DNA from: Dehalococcoidia bacterium
GTDB lineage: Bacteria; Chloroflexota; Dehalococcoidia; Lucifugimonadales; UBA3495
NCBI GenBank assembly: GCA_022821365.1
Contig: JAJEDS010000171.1
Span: 1 to 38,368 of the forward strand
Direction of reading: 5' to 3'
DNA length: 38,368 bases
In this document: piece by piece, positions 32,116 through 38,368 of the stretch
Position numbering within the stretch: the first letter of the stretch is position 1
How the letters are laid out: each line of letters opens with the position of its first letter
The notes under the pieces: generated by a model
What the model was told of the DNA's origin: nothing
The model's input: only the letters and a program-made list of their open reading frames with translations
The model's database searches: none
Made by a program: the position numbers and the translations under genes

Positions 32116-33927
32116 TTACGGCCTTATCGTCCAGTGGTTATGGGGGTAGGGCTTTCCCGTAATGGGAGTCCAGGAACCGACCTTTTCACTGGCCCCGAAC
32201 ACTGCCCCGGCTTCCAGCAGGGGACCGGCCCAGAAGTCCCGGTTAAGCAAGCGGTGGAAGTCGGCCATGGCTTCGTGCTGGTCCTGCAAGTCAAAGGAGG
32301 AACCGGCCTTGTCCAGCAACGGGTCAAGAATGTCCGGCATTCGCATCATTTGCCGCCGACCCTCGGAATGGTAGTAGATATGCGAACCCCGGTAGGAGTG
32401 CAGCCGGGTGTCGCTGCCGCGGACGGCTATCTGGTAGGGAGGCTGCTCGTTGACGATTGTTTCGATCTCGTCGGGCGTCTTGATGGCGTTGTCGAAGGTT
32501 TCCCGCAGCACCGGGCCGTCCACCACCGATACGAAGGTGTTCAGGCCAATGGCCTCCAGGTACCCCGCCACGGCTTCCGACAGGCCGGGCTGGTCGACAA
32601 AGTCCGCGTCGCCGGAGAAGGTCAGGATTTCGATTTCGGCGCCCTCAAATCCGGCTTCCTGGACCAGCTGCATGGCCCGGTTCGGGTCGTAGGGGTGCGG
32701 GTCCACGTCGCCGGGGTAGCCGATGTTGCCCTCCACCACCCAGTAGCAGCAGGCGGGAGTCGTCTGGCCTGCGTACAGGCCCGTGCCGATGGCCTCGCGG
32801 TCAATGGCGATGGAAATGGCTTCCCGTATCCGCTTGTCGTTGAAGGGGTGGCCCGGCACCCAGGCGTAGTTGTACCAGATCCAGGAGATATTGGCGGCCG
32901 GCGACTGCAGCACCTGGAGGTCTGCGTTCTCCAGTTCCTCAACGCTGCGAACCGAGGCGGTAATCAGGTCGGCGTTGCCGCTCTTCAGCATGGCCATGCG
33001 GGTATTAAGCTCGGCCACGTCCCAGATCTGCAGGATCTTGTAGCCCGGGTTCTTTTCGTAGTGTTCCTCGAAGGCCTCCATCTGGATGTACTGGCCGGGG
33101 ACCCGGTCAGCCCACTTGTAGGGACCGGAGCCCACGGGAGCCTCGCGGAAGTTGTCTATCCCCCCTACGCTCTCAAAGTGGTCCTTCGGGAAGACCACGG
33201 AACGCGGCGGAGACGCCGACGCAAAGAACAGCGGCAGCGTGGACTGGGGTTCCTTGGTGGAAACGCTTACCGTGTTGCCCGCCACCGTGAAACCCGAACT
33301 CAGCAGCGGCCCCACTTCCAGGGCGAACCCGCCCAGGGAGTCCTCACCAACGGCCCGTGTCCAGGTCCAGGCAACGTCCTCGGCCGTAATATCGTCGCCA
33401 TTGTGGAACTTCATCCCGTCGCGGATGGTAAAGGTCCAGGTCAGCTGGTCCGGCGACACCTCCCACCCGGTGGCAAAGCCGGGCGTCAGGGTGCCGTCGG
33501 GGTTCTGGCCGATGGCGTAATCGAACACCTCGTCGTAGTACACCTTGGTGGCGCTGTCCTGGGAGATATTGGTGTCTACTCCCTGGAATCCCAGGTAGGA
33601 ACTTACCGAGATGATGGAACCGGCGGGGTCCACCCTGCCGGGAAGTCTTCCCGACTCAGGAATCGAGACAGGGGTAGGGGTGGCCACCACTATTCTCTCG
33701 ACCTCTTTTTCTACTTCGCGAATGGTCTCAACCTCTACTGCAACTTCCTTCTCCACTTCGCGAATGAGCTCAACTTCTATCGGGACTTCCTTCTCCACTT
33801 CCACTTCGCGGACAGTCTCCACTTCCACCACCCGCTCCACCTCCACTACCTCCGGCTGGGCGGTGCCGCAGGCCACCAAAAGCATCAGGCAGAAGAGACT
33901 TCCCATTACAAGTAACGACGTTTTCAT
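32116..33927 (-). CDS. ABC transporter substrate-binding lipoprotein (SBP_bac_5)
   Basis: 603 aa from ATG 33927. MKTSLLVMGSLFCLMLLVAC is a lipoprotein signal with the lipobox ending at Cys20. A charged stalk VVEVERVVEVETVREVEVEK..., about residues 27-85, has a strong VE/RE periodicity, then ATPTPVSIPESG and the folded domain. FTIRDGMKFHNGDDITAEDV, GSGPYKWADRV and IREAISIAIDREAIGTGLY are family-5 solute-binding segments. It would deliver peptides or another ligand to the DppBCDF-type importer encoded downstream. The VEVE-type stalk is common in Chloroflexota surface proteins. Confidence 0.95.
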   Translation of the reverse strand: MKTSLLVMGSLFCLMLLVACGTAQPEVVEVERVVEVETVREVEVEKEVPIEVELIREVEKEVAVEVETIREVEKEVERIVVATPTPVSIPESGRLPGRVDPAGSIISVSSYLGFQGVDTNISQDSATKVYYDEVFDYAIGQNPDGTLTPGFATGWEVSPDQLTWTFTIRDGMKFHNGDDITAEDVAWTWTRAVGEDSLGGFALEVGPLLSSGFTVAGNTVSVSTKEPQSTLPLFFASASPPRSVVFPKDHFESVGGIDNFREAPVGSGPYKWADRVPGQYIQMEAFEEHYEKNPGYKILQIWDVAELNTRMAMLKSGNADLITASVRSVEELENADLQVLQSPAANISWIWYNYAWVPGHPFNDKRIREAISIAIDREAIGTGLYAGQTTPACCYWVVEGNIGYPGDVDPHPYDPNRAMQLVQEAGFEGAEIEILTFSGDADFVDQPGLSEAVAGYLEAIGLNTFVSVVDGPVLRETFDNAIKTPDEIETIVNEQPPYQIAVRGSDTRLHSYRGSHIYYHSEGRRQMMRMPDILDPLLDKAGSSFDLQDQHEAMADFHRLLNRDFWAGPLLEAGAVFGASEKVGSWTPITGKPYPHNHWTIRP

Positions 33928-33936
33928 ATTACTCAC

Positions 33937-34533
33937 CCTTCCATGTTGATTAACGTGAAACGATCGACGATTGTGGTTCCCTGATCGGGAAATACAAGCC
34001 GTATTACGAAGAACTATTGCAATTACAACAAAGGTCCGCCCGCATCACCCTGGTCTGCCAGTCCCTTTCCCGAAAATATACTGCGGCCGCTTGCCGCAAA
34101 TTTGGCGGGATTATACTCACGCCAAATGGTGGTGTCAATTTGTTCCAGGATCTGTCAACGCAATCTCATTCTGAGACATTCCGTAACCACAGGGCCGCAC
34201 TGTGTGCCGTCTTTGCGGGACATCTCCGTGAAACCCTGCTTTCTCTGCGCCTCTGGGTTGAAAATCACCCTGTAAAGAAGAGCCGGAACGGAACCTGGCA
34301 ATCAGCATACAATTGCCCTGAATTTGCTTTAAGCGTTCACGGAGAAATAGGCCGGCTGTGGGACCCATCCTGTACGTCTGAGCGGCAACTCCCGAGTCCA
34401 ATCGGTTGACACGAGCCGAAATGCCGGGTGGAATAAGGGGTGTGAGACGGGAGGGCGAACCGTGCCCTCTTGATATTCTCGCTGGGAGAGGGCAGTTAAA
34501 GGGAATCTATTAAGTAGTTGAGAGGGGGATAAT
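33937..34533. other. Divergent intergenic region, about 600 bases
   Basis: No credible gene; the overlapping track ORFs show no family features. A degraded family-A repeat arm (CTCCGTGAAACCCTGC... CTCTGCGCCTCTGGG, 34224-34256) lies inside. The region upstream of the binding protein must hold the promoter of the transporter operon, but I found no confident -35/-10. Confidence 0.45.
34224..34264. repeat. Family-A repeat arm, degenerate
   Basis: CTCCGTGAAACCCTGCTTTC then TCTGCGCCTCTGGGTTGAAA matches the right arm at 7696-7732 (CTCCGTGAAACTCTGCG...). The left arm is poorly kept near 34185-34220. Confidence 0.5.
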
Positions 34534-34866
34534 ATGGCATTCTACCGGTTTTATTCGGACGATGACGGCGAGAGCCACGTTGAGGACGTTAACCTGGAGG
34601 AACACCCGGATTTGGCCGCAATGGTCAACGTATCCGAGGTGAGTGTACGGGAGTTTGACGGGTCGCGCCACATGGACTTTCATCCCCTGCCCGAGCGACG
34701 GCTGATCATTCACCTGTCCGGCGAGGTGCAGATTGGCGCCAGCGACGGTTCCCAGCGGGTGCTGCGGGCCGGGGACATCCGGCTCATGGAGGACGTGAGC
34801 GGCAAAGGTCACAAACATGATGACCTCTCTCCGTCCTCGGCCGTTTACGTGGTGTTGACAGACTAG
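34534..34866 (+). CDS. Small cupin-like protein
   Basis: A 110-aa single-domain protein. RHMDFHPLPERRLIIHLSGE, then VQIGASDGSQRVLRAGDIRL and GKGHKHDDLSPSS give the strand-turn pattern of a cupin; the histidines and glutamates could bind a metal. The first motif (His-x4-Leu.... Gly-Glu) resembles germin-type motif 1 and the second GHKHD motif 2. GAGGGGG lies five to ten bases before the ATG. The GMC oxidoreductase starts 182 bases later; a functional link is possible but unproven. Confidence 0.75.
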   Translation: MAFYRFYSDDDGESHVEDVNLEEHPDLAAMVNVSEVSVREFDGSRHMDFHPLPERRLIIHLSGEVQIGASDGSQRVLRAGDIRLMEDVSGKGHKHDDLSPSSAVYVVLTD

Positions 34867-34930
34867 GAGACTATCTCAAAAGTCCCTTCCCCCTTGCGGG
34901 GGGAAAGTTAGGATGGGGGTGGTGGTCGCT

Positions 34931-34966
34931 GGGCGTAGGGGCGATTCGCGAATCGCACCTACGCCC
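34931..34966. repeat. 36-base palindrome (family C) before the GMC gene
   Basis: GGGCGTAGG then GCGATTCG is inverted by CGAATCGC then CCTACGCCC with one g/a mismatch. It lies between the cupin gene and the GMC oxidoreductase. A strong hairpin in the leader could end cupin transcription or weaken read-through into the next gene. Confidence 0.65.
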
Positions 34967-35047
34967 ACGCATAGAGTTCATGCCAGCGCCATGACGACCA
35001 CTACTTATTCAGAGGTTCACCATAACGTCACATCCGGGAGGAAGGCA

Positions 35048-36631
35048 ATGAAGTACAACTACATAGTCATTGGCGCAGGCTCGGCCGGCGCCATCCTGGC
35101 CACCAGGCTTTCCGAAGACCCCAATGTCTCGGTGCTGCTGCTGGAGGCGGGACAGGACTTCGCGGACATGGACACCCTCCCGGAAGAGGTCAAGTACGGC
35201 TACATGTCCACCAAGAGCGTCTGGGACAGCGAGCACAACTGGCAGTACCGGGCCCGCGCCACCGACCAGGCCGAGATCGAAATTCCCCGGGGCAAGGTAA
35301 CCGGCGGGTCCAGCGCCATCAACGGCCAGATCTTCATTCGGGGCATTCCCGAGGACTATGACAACTGGGCCGAGTGGGGCAACGACGAATGGAATTTCGG
35401 CAAGCTGGTGCCCTACTTCAACATGGTCGAGACGGACACCACCTACCAGGACGACCCGGGGGACTTCCACGGCAACAGCGGCCCCATCATCTGCCACCGG
35501 TTTCCCGAAGACCAGTGGCGCCAGGGGAATAAGGCGTGGTTCCAGGCCTGGCGGGACAATGGGCACCCCTACTGCGAAGACCACAACATGCCGGGCACCA
35601 CCGGCGTGGGGCCCATAACCCTGAACAACCCTGAGGGGATCCGCTGGTCCACGGCCATAGGCTACCTGGGCCTGTCGCGCCATCGCCTGAACCTGACCAT
35701 CCGGCCCGGCGTAACGGTCAAGCGGATTCTGTTCGACACCAGCGGCGAGAAGCCCCGGGCCACGGGCGTGGAAGCGGTATCCGGCGAGGAGACCTTCGCA
35801 GTTGAGGCTGACGAAGTTATCCTCAGCGCCGGGGCCATCGGATCGCCGCAGATACTGATGCTTTCGGGCGTGGGCCCCGCCGACCACCTCAGGGATCATG
35901 GCATAGAGACCGTCATCAACTCGCCGGGAGTGGGCCAGAACCTGGCCGACCATCCCCTGATCAACATCCTGTGGGCCACTAAGCCCGAGGTGGACTTGAC
36001 CCCCTTCCTGCCCAGCGCTCAACTGCTGGCAAGATATACGGCGGCGGGTTCTCCCTTGGAGAACGATATGATCGTCTACCTGAACGCCGCCGCGGGAATG
36101 TCGCGCAACCGGGGCGGAATGCGCGGCGGGGCGGCGGGCATGAGCGCGGTAGTGGGCCTGGGCGCCAGCCTCGGGCTGAACCTGGCCCTGTCCAAGGGCG
36201 AGATAAGACTCAGGTCCGGCGACTACCGGGACTATCCCTACCTTAACTACAATATGCTGGACCACGAGGAGGACGCTCGCCGGTACCGGGACGGCATCCG
36301 CATGATCGTCGACCTGGAAGACCATCCGGCCATGGCCGCCATCATCGAAAAGCGGGTGTACCCCGAGGACTCGGACCTGGAGTCGGACGAGGCCCTTGAC
36401 CTGTGGATGAAGCGCTGGGTTGGCACCGGCCACCACGTTTCCTGCACCGCAAAGATGGGACCGGCCTCCGATCCCATGGCCGTTGTGGACCAGTATGGCA
36501 AGGTGCACGGAGCCGACGGGCTACGCGTGGTGGATGCCTCCATAATGCCCGAATGTGTGCGAGCCAACATCAACGTTACCGTACTGATGATTGGCGAGCG
36601 GATAGCCGACTTCATCAGGCAGGGCAGGTGA
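35048..36631 (+). CDS. GMC family FAD-dependent oxidoreductase (choline dehydrogenase-like)
   Basis: 527 aa from ATG 35048, six bases after GGGAGG. The FAD-binding NYIVIGAGSAGAILATRL lies at about 3-20, and LLLEAGQD follows strand 2. GKVTGGSSAINGQIFIRGIP is the GMC signature 1, LSAGAIGSPQILMLSGVGP signature 2. The catalytic His is in GTGHHVSCTAKMG, and the second active-site residue is in RANINVTVLMIGERIADF. It oxidises a primary or secondary alcohol to an aldehyde/ketone. The ORF can be extended to 34913 through the palindrome, which is unsupported. Confidence 0.95.
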   Translation: MKYNYIVIGAGSAGAILATRLSEDPNVSVLLLEAGQDFADMDTLPEEVKYGYMSTKSVWDSEHNWQYRARATDQAEIEIPRGKVTGGSSAINGQIFIRGIPEDYDNWAEWGNDEWNFGKLVPYFNMVETDTTYQDDPGDFHGNSGPIICHRFPEDQWRQGNKAWFQAWRDNGHPYCEDHNMPGTTGVGPITLNNPEGIRWSTAIGYLGLSRHRLNLTIRPGVTVKRILFDTSGEKPRATGVEAVSGEETFAVEADEVILSAGAIGSPQILMLSGVGPADHLRDHGIETVINSPGVGQNLADHPLINILWATKPEVDLTPFLPSAQLLARYTAAGSPLENDMIVYLNAAAGMSRNRGGMRGGAAGMSAVVGLGASLGLNLALSKGEIRLRSGDYRDYPYLNYNMLDHEEDARRYRDGIRMIVDLEDHPAMAAIIEKRVYPEDSDLESDEALDLWMKRWVGTGHHVSCTAKMGPASDPMAVVDQYGKVHGADGLRVVDASIMPECVRANINVTVLMIGERIADFIRQGR

Positions 36632-36714
36632 GTAGGCGGCTCCTGAAGCTGCTCAGCGGAGTATAATGCCTGTTGTCGCTGACCGATAAGGTCGCACTTA
36701 TTGAAACGGCCACT

Positions 36715-36738
36715 CGAGCCCGGCCCAGACCGGGCTCG
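36715..36738. promoter_or_regulatory. Hairpin upstream of MFS ribosome site
   Basis: CGAGCCCGG (36715-36723) pairs with CCGGGCTCG (36730-36738), loop CCCAGA. It ends ten bases before AAGGAGG. It overlaps the GTG proposed as the ORF start. A TATAAT lies 50 bases earlier (36662-36667) with no good -35. It may be a terminator for the GMC gene or a leader structure. Confidence 0.5.
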
Positions 36739-38075
36739 TGCCAACTCAAGGAGGTGCTCACACGGCTTCACCCCAACAGCGCGGCGCCGGTGCGGCTCCT
36801 GCCCCGGAAGAACCTCCCAGGCCGCCACGCCGGCCGGGCCGGCTGAATCCCACCCGCTTCAATACCTTCGTGTCCCTGCGCCACAAGGACTTCCTTCTAC
36901 TGTGGCTCAGCAACCTGTGCAACGCCTCGGCGGTGTGGTTCCAGCAGATCACCATTCCCTGGGTGGTCTGGGAGATCTCCGGTTCCCCCTTCCTGGTGGG
37001 ACTAGCCGCCGGCATGCGCTCCATCCCCTTTCTGGTCATAGGGCCCATGGCCGGTGTGCTCGCCGACCGGGTGGACCGCCGCAAGATGGTCCTGGTAACC
37101 CAGTCGGTGATGGCCATGGTGGTGCTCGTCTTTGCCGGCGCGGTGCAACTGGGTGTGGTGGTAGGCACCCTGGGGGTAATCTACGCCCTGGCGTTCTCCT
37201 TCATCACCGGCACCCTCCACTCGCTCATCCAGCCGGTACGCCAGGCCATGGTGGCCAACACCGTCCCCCGGGAAGACCTTTGGAACGCCGTCGCCCTCAA
37301 CTCCATCGCTGGCAACGTGGCCCGGGTGGTGGGCCCCGGGCTCGGGGGCGTGCTCATCGCGTGGCTGGGGCCGGCCCTCAACTTCTTCCTGGAAGGGATC
37401 CTGTACGTCCTGATGGTGTTGGTGATGATTCCCATAGCCCTGCCCTACCGGGAGGCTATCACAGCGCGGCGGGCGTCAATGATGGCCAACCTGAAGCAGG
37501 GGTTCGCCTACGTCCTGAGCGAACAGGTGGTGCTGCGTCTGCTGCTGGTGGCCTGCATTTCCGATATACTCCTGGCTCCGGTCATTCACCTGATGCCGGT
37601 AATCGCCACCGAGGTGCTGGGGCAGGGTCCGAAGGTGTACGGGTTCCTGGTGCTGGCCACGGGCGTGGGCGGAATAATTTCCACCATCTCCTTTGCCTCG
37701 CTGGGGGGCGTGTTCCGAAGGGGGTCCGTCGGCCTGCTGGCTCTGATGTTCCTGTCGGCCTCCGCCATACTGCTGGGCTTTTCCACCTGGGTGTGGGTGT
37801 CCCTGGCGGCCATGTTCTGCTTTGGCTTCTTCCGCCTGGCCTTCAAGATCAACAACAACACCCTGGTGCAGACGACAATACCCGACGCGCTGCGGGGCCG
37901 GGTAATGTCCATCTACCACCTGGATCATGGCCTCACTCCCCTAGCCAGCATGACCCTGGGTCTGATCGCTGAATTCTGGCCCGCCAACTTCGTGGTGGCG
38001 CTGGTGGGCGTGATCAGCCTGGCACTGACCATTTACGCCTTCATCGCCTATTCGGATATGCGAAGGATGAGCTGA
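36738..38075 (+). CDS. MFS transporter (EntS/MFS_3-like), start uncertain
   Basis: 445 aa with about 12 predicted helices after a Pro/Ala-rich N-terminus. LRHKDFLLLWLSNLCNASAVW opens TM1; PMAGVLADRVDRRKMVLVTQS is loop 2-3, GTLHSLIQPVRQAMVANTVP and DALRGRVMSIYHLDHG the later motifs. Same MFS_3 group as the gene at 17702, probably efflux. Start: GTG 36738 ends inside a hairpin, while AAGGAGG at 36748-36754 is followed seven bases on only by ACG 36762, in frame. The true start may therefore be ACG (or a mutated ATG), giving about 437 aa. Upstream is the GMC oxidoreductase. Confidence 0.9.
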   Translation: MPTQGGAHTASPQQRGAGAAPAPEEPPRPPRRPGRLNPTRFNTFVSLRHKDFLLLWLSNLCNASAVWFQQITIPWVVWEISGSPFLVGLAAGMRSIPFLVIGPMAGVLADRVDRRKMVLVTQSVMAMVVLVFAGAVQLGVVVGTLGVIYALAFSFITGTLHSLIQPVRQAMVANTVPREDLWNAVALNSIAGNVARVVGPGLGGVLIAWLGPALNFFLEGILYVLMVLVMIPIALPYREAITARRASMMANLKQGFAYVLSEQVVLRLLLVACISDILLAPVIHLMPVIATEVLGQGPKVYGFLVLATGVGGIISTISFASLGGVFRRGSVGLLALMFLSASAILLGFSTWVWVSLAAMFCFGFFRLAFKINNNTLVQTTIPDALRGRVMSIYHLDHGLTPLASMTLGLIAEFWPANFVVALVGVISLALTIYAFIAYSDMRRMS

Positions 38076-38368
38076 CGGGAGACTCTGGTGGTCCCTCTCG
38101 CTACTGGCACTTTACCGTTCAGGCAGGGTGAAGGCCCTGGCGCCGCCCGATTCGGCCCGGCGGCGCTCTTCGTCAGGAATACCTGCGCCCACGACTACGG
38201 GTCTAGCAGCCTGTCCGGGGAATATCTTCAGGCGGCTATTGGGGGACGCCACAGGTGGTTGGATGCGGGTGAAGCCATGAATGGCTGGGTCCTTGTCAGC
38301 AAGGAAGCGTTCCCGCTGGACCCGGAGGGGCCGGCGCCCCTACCTTTACCATTGGCCTCGGCGCCGAA
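38076..38368. other. Window-end stretch with possible gene remnant
   Basis: On the minus strand an open frame without a start codon runs from 38339 to a TAA at 38112; it reads ERFLADKDPAIHGFTRIQ..., ending VVVGAGIPDEERRRAESG then GARAFTLPER. It could be a decayed gene end or a repeat that happens to stay open. A family-C palindrome (GGGGCCGGCGCCCC) lies at about 38326-38339. Confidence 0.3.

Noticed and set aside
31360-33915. 851-aa ORF on the plus strand
   Set aside because: Antisense shadow of the binding protein and permease; His/Gln/Gly-rich with no domains, while the minus genes are complete and well supported.
35009-36508. 499-aa minus-strand ORF
   Set aside because: Antisense to the GMC oxidoreductase, which has all signature motifs.

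Overview
The window is high-GC bacterial DNA packed with catabolic, redox and transport genes. The gene set is selB, two LLM-class flavin/F420-type oxidoreductases, several SDRs, an acyl-CoA dehydrogenase, a GMC oxidoreductase, MmgE/PrpD, a GGT-like hydrolase, E1 alpha/beta, an amidase, a peptide ABC transporter and three MFS transporters. Together with the charged 'VEVEKEV' stalk on the ABC binding lipoprotein and GAAC-N4-GTTY operator-like sites, this suggests a Chloroflexota bacterium of the Dehalococcoidia/SAR202 kind, probably a metagenome contig. This is inferred from gene content; no rRNA or phylogenetic marker beyond rsmG and selB is present to prove it.

Layout. 1-83: start of an interrupted transposase (-). 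366-975: DUF433/DUF5615 toxin-antitoxin-like pair, the second gene apparently frameshifted at its end. 998-2863: selB. 2879-4734 (-): ABC-type ATPase plus OLD/TOPRIM-like DUF4276 protein, a candidate anti-phage pair with visibly lower GC. 5009-7648: SDR, Trm112-like protein, CopD-like membrane protein, second SDR. 7733-11187 (-): GGT-like Ntn hydrolase and an LLM oxidoreductase, separated by about 600 bp of repeats. 11404-11813: a strong sigma-70-like promoter overlapped by SOS-box-like operators, driving a small Cys-cluster/HTH protein. 11894-13397 (-): acyl-CoA dehydrogenase and a stand-alone Lrp/AsnC effector domain. 13555-15881 (+): Uma2 nuclease, rsmG, epimerase. 15895-17563 (-): translationally coupled DUF488-DUF488-dual-OB operon. 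17702-20712 (-): MFS, second Uma2, second LLM oxidoreductase. 20985-26383 (-): E1 alpha/beta, amidase with a GatC/AtzG-like small partner, MFS. 26708-28069 (+): MmgE/PrpD. 28187-33927 (-): complete five-gene oligopeptide-type ABC importer. 34534-38075 (+): cupin, GMC oxidoreductase, MFS.

Taken together, the metabolic genes look like uptake and stepwise oxidation or hydrolysis of small organic molecules: ABC and MFS transport, amidase and GGT hydrolysis, SDR/GMC/LLM oxidation, acyl-CoA dehydrogenation, and 2-oxoacid decarboxylation. Between them sit small accessory modules (ATPase-TOPRIM, DUF488/dual-OB, DUF433/DUF5615, Uma2) and at least four families of intergenic hairpin repeats, mostly at gene junctions. 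The less-described items are the DUF488-DUF488-dual-OB operon, the ATPase-DUF4276 pair, and the SOS-box-controlled Cys/HTH gene.
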